NCBI RefSeq assembly: GCF_001048695.1
Contig: NZ_CVRB01000004.1
Location: 372,001-436,000 of the forward strand
DNA from: Neobacillus massiliamazoniensis
GTDB lineage: Bacteria; Bacillota; Bacilli; Bacillales; Cytobacillaceae
Length of the DNA stretch: 64,000 nt
Direction: 5' to 3'
Shown: one piece after another, positions 8,930-19,053 of the stretch
Layout: the number at the start of each line of letters is the position of its first letter
Position numbering within the stretch: the first letter of the stretch is position 1
The notes under the pieces: generated by a model
Told to the model about the DNA's origin: nothing
The model's database searches: none
The model's input: the letters and a program-made list of their open reading frames with translations, nothing else
Position numbers and translations under genes: made by a program

Positions 8930-9652
8930 TTACAGCATTTTTTCCAAAAACTCCTGTGCCCTCTTACTTTTTGGGTTGGTGAAAAATTCGTTTGGCTTAG
9001 CGTCCTCTACGAGAACTCCTCCATCTAAGAATAGAACCCGATCCGCTACTTCACGTGCAAAGCCCATTTCATGGGTAACTATAGCCATAGTCATCCCGGT
9101 GTGGGCAAGTGTCTTCATTACCTCTAAAACCTCTTTAACCATTTCAGGATCTAGTGCAGAGGTTGGTTCATCAAAGAGCATAACGTCTGGCTCCATTGCT
9201 AATGCCCTAGCAATCGCAACCCGTTGTTTTTGTCCACCGGAAAGTCTTGCAGGGTACTCCTCTGCTTTTTCCGATAAGCCGACTTTTTCCAAAAGTTCAA
9301 AGGCTTTTTTCTCGGCTTCATCTTTTGATAGTCCTTTAACTTTAATTGGAGAGTAAGTGAGATTTTGTAAAACCGTTTTATGCGGAAACAAGTGAAAATG
9401 CTGAAACACCATTCCAACGTTTTGACGAACCTTCATGATATTGGTCTTCTTATCGGTAACATCCTGGCCCCCAATAAAAATCCCTCCACTTGTAGGTGTT
9501 TCAAGAAGATTCATGCAGCGCAGAAAGGTAGATTTTCCAGAACCTGATGGTCCTATGATTGCGACCACTTCCCCTTCCTTGATGGTAGTGGAAATTCCCT
9601 TTAACACTTCAAGCTTGCCAAAATTCTTATATAGATTTTCTACCTTAATCAC
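8930..9652 (-). CDS. artM: Arginine-type amino acid ABC transporter, ATP-binding protein
   Basis: This is the cytoplasmic ATPase that powers a polar amino acid importer. It has Walker [10 protein letters not shown], the ABC signature [15 protein letters not shown], Walker [14 protein letters not shown] and the switch His (VTHEMGF), and 240 residues as usual for the GlnQ/HisP class. The start overlaps the artQ stop by 8 bases. It corresponds to B. subtilis YqiZ (ArtM/ArtR), in the same chromosomal place. The arginine assignment is by synteny. Confidence 0.9.
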   Translation of the reverse strand: MIKVENLYKNFGKLEVLKGISTTIKEGEVVAIIGPSGSGKSTFLRCMNLLETPTSGGIFIGGQDVTDKKTNIMKVRQNVGMVFQHFHLFPHKTVLQNLTYSPIKVKGLSKDEAEKKAFELLEKVGLSEKAEEYPARLSGGQKQRVAIARALAMEPDVMLFDEPTSALDPEMVKEVLEVMKTLAHTGMTMAIVTHEMGFAREVADRVLFLDGGVLVEDAKPNEFFTNPKSKRAQEFLEKML

Positions 9653-10307
9653 CCTGTCTCATCCTCCTTTCAAGTGCTTTTCCAAGTAGGGTTAAAATCA
9701 TCACCATTAAATAATAAATGAGACCGGCAACGAGTAACGGTTCAAAAAAGGAATAATACTTGGCCCCGACCTGATAAGAGCGGCGCATAATGTCCATTAC
9801 CCCGATGGTTGTGACGATTGCGGATTCTTTTGTAAGCGAAATAAATTCATTCATTAATGCTGGTAAAATATTTTTAAGTGCTTGTGGGAGAATAATATCC
9901 CACATCATTTTCCTGTAAGGAACACCTAATGCCATTGCGGCTTCCCTCTGCCCTTTATCAACGGCAAGAATACCCGCCCGAATAATTTCCGATACATATG
10001 CTCCAGAATTTAAAGCAAATGATAAAACAGCGGCGGTATATGGTTGAATCTGATATCCGGTTATCTGCGGAGAACCGTAATAAATAAGCATCAACTGCAA
10101 AACTAAGGGAGTTCCTCGAAAAATCGAAGTATATGCATCAGCTAACCAATTAAGAATGTTAATGGAACTGATTTTTAGTAAGGATAATATAATACCTAAA
10201 ATAAATCCTAATAATCCTGCGAGCAGGACAATTTCTAAGGTTACAGAAATTCCTTGTAAAATATACGGTATGGAGGGAATGATTTGCTTAAAGTCTAAAT
10301 TCATCAT
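9645..10307 (-). CDS. artQ: Amino acid ABC transporter, permease
   Basis: An integral membrane permease of the HisM/GlnP type: 220 residues with about five hydrophobic segments and the ATPase-contact EAA loop ([26 protein letters not shown]). It begins [17 protein letters not shown]. It lies between artP and artM, overlapping artM. An intercistronic hairpin separates it from artP. Confidence 0.9.
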   Translation of the reverse strand: MMNLDFKQIIPSIPYILQGISVTLEIVLLAGLLGFILGIILSLLKISSINILNWLADAYTSIFRGTPLVLQLMLIYYGSPQITGYQIQPYTAAVLSFALNSGAYVSEIIRAGILAVDKGQREAAMALGVPYRKMMWDIILPQALKNILPALMNEFISLTKESAIVTTIGVMDIMRRSYQVGAKYYSFFEPLLVAGLIYYLMVMILTLLGKALERRMRQGD

Positions 10308-10332
10308 TTAACCTTCCTTTCTATTAAAATTT

Positions 10333-10371
10333 GAAAGACGTTCAGTTTAAACAACTGTCTGAACGTCTTTC
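10333..10371 (-). terminator. Intercistronic hairpin between artP and artQ
   Basis: GAAAGACGTTCAG and CTGAACGTCTTTC form a perfect 13-bp stem with a 13-base loop, between the artP stop and the artQ start. In binding-protein-dependent transporters such a hairpin typically attenuates read-through or protects the upstream message, so that the binding protein is made in excess; here this is inference. Confidence 0.6.
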
Positions 10372-10385
10372 ATTTCTTTCGTGTT

Positions 10386-11162
10386 TTATTGCTTTCCGCC
10401 AAACCATTTCACAACCAACTTTTCCATTTCTCCATCTTTCTTCATTTCCTCTAACGCTTTGTTAAATTTCGCTGTTAACGGACTATTTTTCGGGAAGGCA
10501 ATCGCTGAACCGGCTTCTTCCGGGTTATCACTGATCGTAAAGCCTTTTAAATCTTTCTCTTTATCGAAGTAGCCTTTCGCTACGGTGTTTTCGATGATAA
10601 TGGCATCAAAGCGGCCTGTTTTTAGCTCTTCAATTAAATCTGGAATTCGATTCCGGTCTTCAATGTTAATAGGAATCGTTTTATTTATTTCCTTGGCTTT
10701 GTCCTCTTGAATCGAACCAAGCTGAACACCGACGGTCTTCCCTTTTAAATCCTCAAGTTTATTAATGTTGCTATCCTTTTTAGTTATAATCATGTGCTGG
10801 GCAGTATAGTAAACATCACTAAAATCAACGTTTTTCTTACGGTCAGAAGTCGGAGTCATTCCTGCTAACACAAGGTCAGCTTGTCCAGTTTTAAGCGATT
10901 GAATTAAACCGCTAAAATCCATATCTTTCACATTAATCTTGTATCCGAGTTTTTCACCTAATGCATTGGCTAAATCCACATCAAATCCAATAATTTTATC
11001 GCTTTTAGCAGTATCTACATATTCAAACGGCGGGTAATCAGCAGAAGTTGCCATCACTAAAACTTTTTTATTGGCAGCATTTTTTGCATTACTTGTTCCG
11101 CAGGCAGAAAGAAGTCCAGTGATCAAGATCATCGTCAAAAATAATAATATTCCCTTTTTCAT
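10386..11162 (-). CDS. artP: Amino acid ABC transporter, substrate-binding lipoprotein
   Basis: An extracellular solute-binding protein anchored by lipid. The N-terminus has a short basic stretch, a hydrophobic core and the lipobox LLSAC with Cys at residue 21. The mature part is a family 3 periplasmic binding protein, with signatures such as GFDVDLANALGEKLG and DLVLAGMTPTSDRKKNVDFSD. It is 258 residues and the first gene of the artPQM operon. B. subtilis ArtP (YqiX) binds arginine; the residues here fit a basic or polar amino acid binder. Two possible ArgR operators lie upstream. Confidence 0.9.
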   Translation of the reverse strand: MKKGILLFLTMILITGLLSACGTSNAKNAANKKVLVMATSADYPPFEYVDTAKSDKIIGFDVDLANALGEKLGYKINVKDMDFSGLIQSLKTGQADLVLAGMTPTSDRKKNVDFSDVYYTAQHMIITKKDSNINKLEDLKGKTVGVQLGSIQEDKAKEINKTIPINIEDRNRIPDLIEELKTGRFDAIIIENTVAKGYFDKEKDLKGFTISDNPEEAGSAIAFPKNSPLTAKFNKALEEMKKDGEMEKLVVKWFGGKQ

Positions 11163-11239
11163 TATATTTTCCCCCTATAATTTTCTGAAAATTAATATTA
11201 CTTATTACAAACAATAATTTTCAAGAATATGAGATTAAT

Positions 11240-11257
11240 TATTAATAATTATTCACT
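11240..11257 (-). promoter_or_regulatory. Candidate ArgR (ARG) box 1 upstream of artP
   Basis: Minus-strand AGTGAATAATTATTAATA matches 10 of the 12 fixed positions of the ARG box TNTGNATWWWWATNCANA. The area is AT rich, so chance similarity is possible; argR itself is encoded at 33951-34400. Confidence 0.4.
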
Positions 11258-11275
11258 TTTATGTATTTTAACACA

Positions 11276-11293
11276 TACTTATAATTATGCAAA
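11276..11293 (-). promoter_or_regulatory. Candidate ArgR (ARG) box 2 upstream of artP
   Basis: Minus-strand TTTGCATAATTATAAGTA matches about 10 of 12 fixed ARG box positions. The centre is 36 bases from box 1, a plausible spacing for two ArgR hexamer half-sites. Confidence 0.4.
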
Positions 11294-11341
11294 TATATTT
11301 TTAAAAATTCATTATCGTTCTTCAATGTAATAAATTCCATA

Positions 11342-11583
11342 GGCTGTGTTAAACTTGCCTGTCGATTTGCGCTCAAGAAGCGAGCATCCGCGGGCGTTCC
11401 GGGGAGCCTCCTCGGCGCTTAAGCGCCTGTGGGGTCTCCCCTGCCCCGTAATCCCGCAGGACACTGAATTACATCCTTGAATCCGCCCACGCACGAAGGA
11501 AATGCGATAGCATTTTCGAGGAGTCGAGCGCCTTCCGCTCCAATCAACATAGTTTCAAAAATCAACTTTGACCTTTAACACAG
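11342..11583 (-). repeat. About 240-bp GC-rich dispersed repeat, family 2, copy 1
   Basis: The element begins GGCTGTGTTAAACTTGCC and ends TTTAACACAG, so its tips are inverted (GTGTTAAA/TTTAACAC). The core is GC rich, with GGAGCCTCCTCGGCGCTTAA and GGGGTCTCCCCTGCCCCG. Near-identical copies lie at 41747-41987 and, inverted, at 51103-51345; a shorter relative is at 28621-28760. It looks like a non-coding mobile or MITE-like element. It fills most of the 480-base gap between artP and brxB. Confidence 0.75.
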
Positions 11584-11596
11584 GCATTCCATAATA

Positions 11597-11635
11597 AAAA
11601 GGTCCACCTCCTCATTCTGGGAGATGGACCTTTTT
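11597..11635 (-). terminator. Terminator of brxB
   Basis: AAAAGGTCCA(T/C)CTCC paired with GGAG(A)TGGACCTTTTT forms a strong stem with T runs on both strands, next to the brxB stop. Confidence 0.8.
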
Positions 11636-11639
11636 AAAA

Positions 11640-12077
11640 TTATATTTCCTCACAAAATTTATCAAATTCTTGTTGCAGCTTCGCTACGACCGTCGCTGGA
11701 TCGTAACCTTCAATTTGATGTCTTTCAACCATCGAACAAATCTTTCCGTCTTTTAATAGAGCAAAGGAAGGGGAGGAAGGCGGAAAGCCTGTGAAATAGC
11801 TTCTTGCTTTTTCGGTCGCTTCTTTATCCTGCCCGGCAAAAACAGTAACAAGATGATCCGGACGCTTATCATAATGGACTGCATATGCAGCTGCAGGACG
11901 AGCGATTCCGCCTGCACAGCCGCAAACAGAATTAATCATCACTAAAGTGGTACCTTTTTGAGTAAGAGCCTCTCCTACTTCGTCAGATGATTTAAGCTCT
12001 TTATATCCAGCTGAAACGATTTCTTGACGCGCTTGCTTCACAATATCATTCATGAATAAATTAAAATCCATGCTCAT
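11640..12077 (-). CDS. brxB: Bacilliredoxin (BrxA/BrxB family, YqiW)
   Basis: A thioredoxin-fold protein that removes bacillithiol from mixed disulfides on proteins. The family hallmark is CGC instead of CxxC; here NSVCGCAGG places Cys52-Gly-Cys54. At 145 residues and with [20 protein letters not shown] and VERHQIEG it matches B. subtilis YqiW, which sits at the same position beside the bkd operon. It is monocistronic, with its own terminator downstream and a GGATGTCC repeat upstream. Confidence 0.92.
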   Translation of the reverse strand: MSMDFNLFMNDIVKQARQEIVSAGYKELKSSDEVGEALTQKGTTLVMINSVCGCAGGIARPAAAYAVHYDKRPDHLVTVFAGQDKEATEKARSYFTGFPPSSPSFALLKDGKICSMVERHQIEGYDPATVVAKLQQEFDKFCEEI

Positions 12078-12158
12078 AAAATCACTCCTTCATATCTATA
12101 ACCCTATCATAACAGTAGAAATATGGTTATTTCAAATGTATTACGCCAAAAAAAAAAA

Positions 12159-12280
12159 GAGGATGTCCTAAAAGGGTCTGACCAATCGTAAAGCACTCAA
12201 AATATAGTCGTATATTTTATGCATAGTTTAACTATAAATTGTAAGTTGAAAGGTCTGACACTTTGTTTGGGACTTCCTCC
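12159..12280. repeat. GGATGTCC hairpin repeat, family 3, copy 1
   Basis: Starts GAGGATGTCCTAAAAGGGTC and ends TCTGACACTTTGTTTGGGAC before TTCCTCC, so the ends can pair. ACTATAAATTGTAAGTTGA lies inside. It sits right after the meaB stop and may act as the terminator of mutA-scpA-meaB. Other copies: 23648-23766, 34511-34595, 51952-51996. Confidence 0.65.
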
Positions 12281-12281
12281 A

Positions 12282-13406
12282 TTATTCATGGCTTGATAAA
12301 AATGTCTGAAAAAGAGATTCAACCGCAGTAGCTACCGTAGATTCCCCGGCGATAACTTTATTTTCCATCATTGGTAATAAGTCTTTCACCCCATGATGGT
12401 GGTAAAAATGATATTGGAGTTGATCAGTAATCATAGAATAAAGCCATTCTCTTAATTGAATTTTCCTTCTTTCATTAAACACCCCAGAGTTTTTTCCAGT
12501 TTGTTCGAAGGATTTAATCACCTTCCAAATATCATTAACCCCTTCCATTGTTAACGATGAGCAGGTAAAGGCTTTTGTTGCCCAGCCCTTTGTTGCTGGC
12601 TGGAGAAAATGCAGGATGCGATTATATTCTTCTTTGGTCTGCTCTGCTTTTTGTTTATTCGGACCATCTGCTTTGTGAACGATAATGGCGTCAGCTAATT
12701 CCATAATTCCCTTTTTCATTCCCTGCAGTTCATCCCCTGCACCTGTCAGCACAAGGAGCATGAAAAAGTCGACCATATCACGTATGATTACTTCACTTTG
12801 TCCAACGCCAACCGTTTCAATTAAAATAACATCAAAGCCAGCCGCTTCACAAATCAACATCGCTTCCCTTGTTTTGCGGTGGACCCCACCAAGCTTTCCG
12901 GCAGTGGGAGATGGACGGATAAAAGCTCTTTGATTTCTAGACAATTGCTCCATTCTCGTTTTGTCCCCAAGAATACTCCCTCCGCTTAGCTTCGAGCTTG
13001 GGTCAATTGCAAGCACAGCAACCCGTAAGCCAAGTCCGCATAAATACATTCCAAAAGCCTCTATAAAGGTACTCTTGCCTGCACCTGGGACACCGGTTAT
13101 TCCAATCCGGATGGCATTTCCGGAATGAACTAATAATTTTTGCAAAAGGGTCTGTGCTTTCTGAAAATGCTGCTCGGCATTGCTTTCCACCAAGGTAATC
13201 GCTCTTGCAAGGAGGCTTCTATCTCCCTTTAGCACTCCTTCGTACAATTCCTGAACGGAAGGCTCTTGATCCTTCCGTTTTTGAAATCGAATATTTTTTT
13301 GAATGGATATAGCTTGACCTTCCTGCTCGTGTCCTTTTCTTACTACACTGTTGCATTTGCCCGGCTCTTTTGGGTCGCTCCATTCCGGTATTAATTCGTT
13401 GGTCAT
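12282..13406 (-). CDS. meaB: Methylmalonyl-CoA mutase-associated GTPase MeaB
   Basis: A G3E-family GTPase that loads and protects adenosylcobalamin in methylmalonyl-CoA mutase. It has the P-loop GVPGAGKST, the Mg-binding [18 protein letters not shown] segment, ETVGVGQSE (switch) and HKAD (the NKxD-like motif). The 374 residues include an N-terminal extension of about 45 residues before the usual family start; an internal start is possible. The ATGA overlap with the end of scpA shows translational coupling and supports the mutase partner. Confidence 0.92.
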   Translation of the reverse strand: MTNELIPEWSDPKEPGKCNSVVRKGHEQEGQAISIQKNIRFQKRKDQEPSVQELYEGVLKGDRSLLARAITLVESNAEQHFQKAQTLLQKLLVHSGNAIRIGITGVPGAGKSTFIEAFGMYLCGLGLRVAVLAIDPSSKLSGGSILGDKTRMEQLSRNQRAFIRPSPTAGKLGGVHRKTREAMLICEAAGFDVILIETVGVGQSEVIIRDMVDFFMLLVLTGAGDELQGMKKGIMELADAIIVHKADGPNKQKAEQTKEEYNRILHFLQPATKGWATKAFTCSSLTMEGVNDIWKVIKSFEQTGKNSGVFNERRKIQLREWLYSMITDQLQYHFYHHHGVKDLLPMMENKVIAGESTVATAVESLFQTFLSSHE

Positions 13407-15601
13407 TGAGACACTTCCTCATAACCAAGCTGATTATAAATCTCCTTGATTACCCTTTGCGCAGAAACAGGAATAATTGTTCCAGGTCCAAAGATAGCCG
13501 CTGCACCATGATCATATAAAAATTGATAGTCCTGCGCAGGAATTACGCCACCAACCACAACTAAGATGTCTTCTCGACCAAGGTTTTTCAGCTCTTCAAC
13601 GAGCTGTGGCAATAAAGTTTTATGCCCCGCAGCAAGTGAACTCATACCGATTACGTGAACATCATTTTCAACTGCTTGGATGGCAGTTTCTTTTGGTGTT
13701 TGGAACAAAGGACCGATATCTACATCAAAACCAAGGTCCGCAAAGGCGGTAGCAATGACCTTCGCCCCGCGATCATGACCATCCTGTCCCATCTTGGCAA
13801 TGAGAATTCTCGGACGTCTGCCTTCATATTCCAGAAACTCATCTGTCATCTTCTGTACAACCACAATTTCTTCTTCATTATTAAAGGCTGTGCTATAAAC
13901 ACCGCTAATCGAGCGAATGATCGCTTTATGCCTTCCTGCTACCTGTTCAATTGCATCGGAAATTTCACCTAAGGTCGCTCTTGAACGTGCCGCCTGAACA
14001 GCTAGCTCCAATAAATTTTGCTCTCCTGTTTCTGCAGCTATTGTCAAAGCAGCCAAGGCATCTTTAACCTTTTGATCGTCACGACTTTCTTTTAAATGGT
14101 TTAATTTTTCAATTTGTTTCAAACGGACAGCAGTATTATCAATATCCAAAATATCAATCGGCTCTTCCTTCTCAAGGCGGTAGCGATTTACACCAATAAT
14201 GGTTTCCTTCCCTGAGTCAATTTGGGCCTGCCTTCTCGCTGCAGCCTCTTCAATTCTCATTTTCGGAAGACCTGTTTCAATTGCTTTTGCCATTCCACCA
14301 AGGCTTTCAATTTCCTCAATATGTACCCAAGCCCGGTGGATTAATTCATCCGTTAATTTTTCTACATAATAGGAACCTGCCCATGGGTCGATCACTTTTG
14401 TGATTTCTGTTTCCTCCTGAAGGAATAACTGTGTATTACGGGCTATCCGTGCAGAAAAGTCTGTTGGCAGGGCAATTGCTTCGTCCAATGCATTTGTATG
14501 AAGTGATTGAGTATGCCCCATTGCTGCAGCGTGTGCTTCTATCAAAGTTCTTGTAACATTATTAAATGGATCCTGCTCAGTAAGGCTCCAGCCCGATGTC
14601 TGCGAATGGGTTCGTAAGGCCATTGATTTTTCGTTTTTAGGGTTAAAGGATTTCATCATTTTAGCCCAGATGAATCTCGCCGCCCGCATTTTGGCCACTT
14701 CCATAAAATAATTCATGCCGATTGCCCAGAAAAAGGACAGCCTTGGTGCAAATGAATCAACCTCAATCCCAGCTTTGATACCTGTTCTTACGTATTCCAA
14801 GCCATCTGCAAGGGTGTAGGCCAATTCTAAATCGGCAGGTGCACCCGCCTCTTGCATATGATAGCCCGATATACTTATGCTGTTAAACTTTGGCATATAC
14901 TTGGAAGTATATTCAAAAATATCAGCGATGATTTTCATCGACATTTCAGGTGGATAAATATACGTGTTTCGAACCATATATTCTTTCAAAATATCATTTT
15001 GAATCGTACCAGCAAGCTTGTCCTGACTTACACCCTGTTCCTCGGCCGTAACGATGTAAAAGGCCAAAATCGGTAAAACTGCTCCATTCATTGTCATGGA
15101 AACAGACATTTGATCTAACGGGATTCCGTCAAACAGGGTTTTCATGTCAAGAACGGAATCAATTGCGACACCAGCTTTGCCAACATCCCCAACAACGCGT
15201 GGATGATCGGAATCATAGCCTCTATGGGTGGCTAAATCAAAGGCAACAGAAAGTCCCTTTTGCCCCATCGCCAAATTGCGGCGGTAAAAGGCGTTACTTT
15301 CTTCAGCAGTTGAAAAGCCTGCATATTGCCTCACCGTCCATGGACGGTTCACATACATGGTTGGGTAAGGCCCCCTTGTGTATGGGGGAAGACCTGGCAG
15401 GTTATCAAGGTGCTCTAAGCCTTCTCGGTCCTCTTTTGTATAGAGTGGCTTTAACTTTATTTGTTCATTTGTTTCGAACAGCAAATCGTCGATAGAGGTG
15501 TTTAGATCATTTTCGACCTTTTCCATCCATTCTTCTTTTGTAATATAGTGCGGTTCATCGAATAGTTTAATGTTTTGAAAATCAGGCTTATTGCTCCGCA
15601 T
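13403..15601 (-). CDS. scpA: Methylmalonyl-CoA mutase, large (catalytic) subunit
   Basis: The B12-dependent isomerase converts (R)-methylmalonyl-CoA to succinyl-CoA. Residues 60-530 form the substrate TIM barrel ([30 protein letters not shown]). The last 130 residues are the cobalamin-binding domain with [11 protein letters not shown] (the DxHxxG cobalt-ligand His) and a GG later in the domain. At 732 residues it is full length. It overlaps mutA by 14 bases and meaB by 4, so all three are one operon. Together with mce and mmdA it completes propionyl-CoA to succinyl-CoA. Confidence 0.95.
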   Translation of the reverse strand: MRSNKPDFQNIKLFDEPHYITKEEWMEKVENDLNTSIDDLLFETNEQIKLKPLYTKEDREGLEHLDNLPGLPPYTRGPYPTMYVNRPWTVRQYAGFSTAEESNAFYRRNLAMGQKGLSVAFDLATHRGYDSDHPRVVGDVGKAGVAIDSVLDMKTLFDGIPLDQMSVSMTMNGAVLPILAFYIVTAEEQGVSQDKLAGTIQNDILKEYMVRNTYIYPPEMSMKIIADIFEYTSKYMPKFNSISISGYHMQEAGAPADLELAYTLADGLEYVRTGIKAGIEVDSFAPRLSFFWAIGMNYFMEVAKMRAARFIWAKMMKSFNPKNEKSMALRTHSQTSGWSLTEQDPFNNVTRTLIEAHAAAMGHTQSLHTNALDEAIALPTDFSARIARNTQLFLQEETEITKVIDPWAGSYYVEKLTDELIHRAWVHIEEIESLGGMAKAIETGLPKMRIEEAAARRQAQIDSGKETIIGVNRYRLEKEEPIDILDIDNTAVRLKQIEKLNHLKESRDDQKVKDALAALTIAAETGEQNLLELAVQAARSRATLGEISDAIEQVAGRHKAIIRSISGVYSTAFNNEEEIVVVQKMTDEFLEYEGRRPRILIAKMGQDGHDRGAKVIATAFADLGFDVDIGPLFQTPKETAIQAVENDVHVIGMSSLAAGHKTLLPQLVEELKNLGREDILVVVGGVIPAQDYQFLYDHGAAAIFGPGTIIPVSAQRVIKEIYNQLGYEEVSQ

Positions 15602-17453
15602 TTACGGTCACCTCCAATTCCCCAAGAATGGAAGAAAGGGTTTCATAGCAATTGCTTTTCACATGAATAAACTGCTTGATTCCTTCTTCCATCCATTGGG
15701 ATTGCCTTTCGTTTTCCGGTAATCCTGCCAAGAAAAAGGTTCGTTCTGGAAATTCAGCTTTAAGGGCTGTAAGTATTTGATGCCCTTCTAATTCATACTG
15801 CTCATTCGCACCGCAAAAGCAGACAAAATTTGTATTAATAGCTGTCATAAACTGAAGAGCATCATCTAGCTTGCTTATTGGTTTGCTTTCAATAGATTTA
15901 ATTCCGCCTGCAGCTAGAAATCCCTTCATAAAATCGAGTCTTGCTTTGTGTTGTTTTAACTCTCCAAGACAAAGCATGGCAACCGATGGAACGGAACCTG
16001 TTTTTTCTTCAAATTGTTTTGCCATGATTCGTAATTCCTCAAATGGCTCAGCTAATCTTCTTTGAGGAATTGCAGCCATTTTTATCGATGAATATTTAAC
16101 AAAAGATGATTCAGCCTTTTTCATCAGCTGCTTATAGGGAACAATTTCATCGAGTTTAGCATAGACATTCGTTCCTACAATACTCCGTTTCCTCGTTTGA
16201 ATGTCAAGGTTTCTTTTTCCATATACTTCGCTAATTTGCTTTTGAGGCCAACCTGCTTTTAATCCTTCAAGAATTCCGCCTTCACAGTCAATTTGCTTGA
16301 AGAACTCCCAAGCTTTCTCTGCTAGCTGGTTCGTCAACGATTCTATATACCAAGAACCTCCCGCCGGGTCGATTACCTTCTGTAAATGGGATTCCTCTTT
16401 TAAAATCAGTTGGATATTTCTTGCGAGTCGTTCAGAAAAATCGTTGGAACCGGTCATTTCATCAAACGCACCGACATGCAGAAATTGAACGCCTCCTAAA
16501 ACAGCTGAAAATGCTTCATTCGCTGTACGGAGAAGATTGACATGCTGGTCAAAAACGGTCTTTGTAAAGGAAGAAGTCGAGGCTGTGATTTGCATCCCAT
16601 GCTTTGCAGTATTTGCCCCATATACTTCGGTTACCCTATTCCATAAAATACGTGCTGCTCTTAATTTAGCCACTTCCATAAAAAAGTTGCTGCCGATTGA
16701 AAATTGAAAAACCATTTTTGAAAGGGCCGTATCCAAATCGAGGCCACTATCTTGTAATTGCTGCAAATAAAATACGCCAGTTGCTATTGCGATGCCAAGT
16801 TCTTGAACAGCATGAGCCCCACCATTATGATATGGAACAGTGTTAATAAGGACCGTTCGTAATTGAGGAAAGCGTTCATTAAACAGTCTAATATCCTTAA
16901 ACCATTCTTGCAGGTATTCCTCAGATAACAATCCTTCTTCAACAAAAAGGGAAATGGGATCACTGGCGATATATCCTGTTACTTTTTCTCCCTCTATGTA
17001 CTCGCTTCCAAGCTTAGTTAGCAAATCAGTTTGTAGCGAATTTGCATTTAACGCAATGGGATATTTATCATAGAATTCTGAAAAAACATTAGCTTTGATA
17101 AGCTCTTTAGACACTTCAAATGAGAGCACAGTTTGTCCTTTCTCAACTGCTTGGCGGAGCTTGAGCATAAGTTCATCTGCCGTTTGATAGGAAATCTGCT
17201 GGGCAACCTTCCATTCATTTGTCAAATATCCAAGTGGGTTAATACCTCTTCTATAGTCGGACCCGCCTGGGTAATCCGAAACTGGTAGTTCATCCTCTCT
17301 AGTATAAAGCGGTTTCAAAATAATTTTTTCAAAGGTGGTCGTATGTAATGATTCTACGGTTTTCCCTTTTAACGATTGCTCCGCTTTTTCTTTCCATTCA
17401 TTTGTTGATTTTTTTGAAAAAGACTGATTACGTATTTTTTCCAAACTTCTCAT
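15588..17453 (-). CDS. mutA: Methylmalonyl-CoA mutase, small subunit
   Basis: The non-catalytic beta subunit of the heterodimeric mutase: 621 residues, paralogous to the large subunit ([24 protein letters not shown] at the start, then a barrel with [22 protein letters not shown]). The C-terminal domain resembles the B12-binding domain but lacks the DxHxxG motif, as expected for this subunit. The ATG at 17453 is preceded by AAAGGGGG. It is the first gene of mutA-scpA-meaB; a terminator of the bkd operon lies 210 bases upstream, so this operon probably has its own promoter in that gap. Confidence 0.92.
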   Translation of the reverse strand: MRSLEKIRNQSFSKKSTNEWKEKAEQSLKGKTVESLHTTTFEKIILKPLYTREDELPVSDYPGGSDYRRGINPLGYLTNEWKVAQQISYQTADELMLKLRQAVEKGQTVLSFEVSKELIKANVFSEFYDKYPIALNANSLQTDLLTKLGSEYIEGEKVTGYIASDPISLFVEEGLLSEEYLQEWFKDIRLFNERFPQLRTVLINTVPYHNGGAHAVQELGIAIATGVFYLQQLQDSGLDLDTALSKMVFQFSIGSNFFMEVAKLRAARILWNRVTEVYGANTAKHGMQITASTSSFTKTVFDQHVNLLRTANEAFSAVLGGVQFLHVGAFDEMTGSNDFSERLARNIQLILKEESHLQKVIDPAGGSWYIESLTNQLAEKAWEFFKQIDCEGGILEGLKAGWPQKQISEVYGKRNLDIQTRKRSIVGTNVYAKLDEIVPYKQLMKKAESSFVKYSSIKMAAIPQRRLAEPFEELRIMAKQFEEKTGSVPSVAMLCLGELKQHKARLDFMKGFLAAGGIKSIESKPISKLDDALQFMTAINTNFVCFCGANEQYELEGHQILTALKAEFPERTFFLAGLPENERQSQWMEEGIKQFIHVKSNCYETLSSILGELEVTVNAEQ

Positions 17454-17664
17454 CCCCCTTTCGCAAAATTAAAAAAAATCCAATTACTTATATTTTAGGA
17501 TACAATCTTCATTCAAGCAATGAAAACCGTTCCAAGTGAGAGGATTTAGTCTTTAGTAAAGAAAGTAGGCCAGTATTCGCCAACATATAGATTGAATTCG
17601 CAGATAAAATGTTATAGGGGAATAGATTCGTAGCCCTATTTCGAAAATCTCGCCAAAATGAAAC

Positions 17665-17690
17665 AACCGCTGCTCGATTTGGCAGCGGTT
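17665..17690 (-). terminator. Terminator of the bkd operon
   Basis: AACCGCTGC and GCAGCGGTT form a perfect 9-bp GC-rich stem with an 8-base loop followed on the minus strand by GTTTCATTTT, just after the bkdB stop. Confidence 0.8.
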
Positions 17691-17698
17691 TGTCTGTT

Positions 17699-19012
17699 TT
17701 AATAAATAGAAGTGTTTGATTTTGAGATAGTTTCGATGATTTCTTTGACTCTTTGTAAGAAACGTCCGGCAATCAGCCCATCTAGCACTCTGTGGTCCAG
17801 GGATAGACAGAGATTGACCATGTCACGAACGGCAATCATACCATTGTTCATAACAACAGGACGTTTAACGATGGATTCAACCTGCAGGATGGCTGCCTGT
17901 GGGTAATTGATAATGCCCATCGATTGAACAGAGCCAAATGAACCGGTATTGTTCACGGTAAAGGTTCCGCCCTGCATGTCTTCAGACTTAAGTTTGCCGC
18001 TTCTTACTTTGGCAGCTACCTCGGAGATTTCACGAGCAATTCCCTTAATGGTTTTTTCGTCTGCATTTTTTATAACAGGAACAAATAAAGCATCATCCGT
18101 TGCAACAGCAATTGAAATATTGATGTCTTTCTTTTGGACGATTTTTTCGCCTGCCCACATTGAATTAATTTGTGGGAATTCCTTTAAGGCTTGCGCAACA
18201 GCTTTAACAAAGAAGGCAAAGAAGGTTAAATTGAAGCCTTCTTTTTTCTTGAACTCGTCTTTAATGGAAGTACGGTATTCCACTAAATTAGTAGCATCCA
18301 CCTCAACCATTGTCCAGGCATGCGGTGCTTCGTGCTTGCTGCGTAGCATATTAGCTGCAATTGCTTTGCGGACACCAGTAACTGGAATTTCAATGTCTCC
18401 TGGAGTAACAGGTACATTTACTGCTGGAGCTGCTTGCTTGGCTCCTGCTGTCACTTGAGTTGTAACAGTTTGGGCCACCTCTTGAACCTGCTGTAGTTTA
18501 GCTTCTTGTTTAGGAGCCTCTACTTTTTGCTGGGCAACTGGGATATTTCCTGATTCAATTATCTTCTGCAAATCTTTTCTAGTAATCCGACCACCCGCAC
18601 CGGTGCCTGACACCAAAGTTAAATCGATACCATGTTCTTGAGAGAGCTTTAATACTGCTGGAGAGTAACGGACCTTGTTTTCTTGGTCTGCTTGGGAAAC
18701 GTCAGCGTCTGCTCCTTCATTTTTTTCCATTGCTTTGTTTTCTACAGGAGAAGCTTCCGCAGTATTGCCACCTTCAATTTCAATCGTACAAATTATTTCT
18801 CCAACGGATAAAGTATCGCCTTCCCCGGCAATCAGTTCCTTAATCACACCTGTGAATGATGATGGGACCTCTGCATTCACTTTATCTGTCATAACCTCTG
18901 CAAGAGGATCGTATTTATTTACTTTATCGCCAACAGAAACAAGCCATTTACTGATCGTGCCTTCTGTAACACTTTCACCTAGTTGAGGCATTTTAATTTG
19001 TTCAACAGCCAA
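17699..19012 (-). CDS. bkdB: Branched-chain 2-oxoacid dehydrogenase E2 (dihydrolipoyl acyltransferase)
   Basis: The E2 core of the branched-chain keto-acid dehydrogenase, which moves the acyl group from lipoate to CoA. Residues 1-80 are a lipoyl domain with the lipoylated Lys44 in TDKVNAEVPS. Residues about 115-155 are the peripheral subunit-binding domain (VRYSPAVLKLSQEHGIDL). After an Ala/Gln/Val linker, the catalytic domain ends with DHRVLDG (the HxxxDG active site). At 437 residues it is full length. Last gene of the operon. Confidence 0.94.
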   Translation of the reverse strand: MAVEQIKMPQLGESVTEGTISKWLVSVGDKVNKYDPLAEVMTDKVNAEVPSSFTGVIKELIAGEGDTLSVGEIICTIEIEGGNTAEASPVENKAMEKNEGADADVSQADQENKVRYSPAVLKLSQEHGIDLTLVSGTGAGGRITRKDLQKIIESGNIPVAQQKVEAPKQEAKLQQVQEVAQTVTTQVTAGAKQAAPAVNVPVTPGDIEIPVTGVRKAIAANMLRSKHEAPHAWTMVEVDATNLVEYRTSIKDEFKKKEGFNLTFFAFFVKAVAQALKEFPQINSMWAGEKIVQKKDINISIAVATDDALFVPVIKNADEKTIKGIAREISEVAAKVRSGKLKSEDMQGGTFTVNNTGSFGSVQSMGIINYPQAAILQVESIVKRPVVMNNGMIAVRDMVNLCLSLDHRVLDGLIAGRFLQRVKEIIETISKSNTSIY

Positions 19013-19053
19013 TGATTAAACCTCCTTTTGTGCAAATAACTTCGTGTAAAATA

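Noticed and set aside
8840..9028. 62-codon plus-strand frame with a hydrophobic stretch
   Set aside because: It overlaps the 3' end of artM on the opposite strand and has no convincing ribosome binding site; the hydrophobic part is a by-product of T-rich DNA.
17509..17772. 87-codon minus-strand frame after bkdB
   Set aside because: It overlaps the bkdB 3' end and the bkd terminator and has no coding features.
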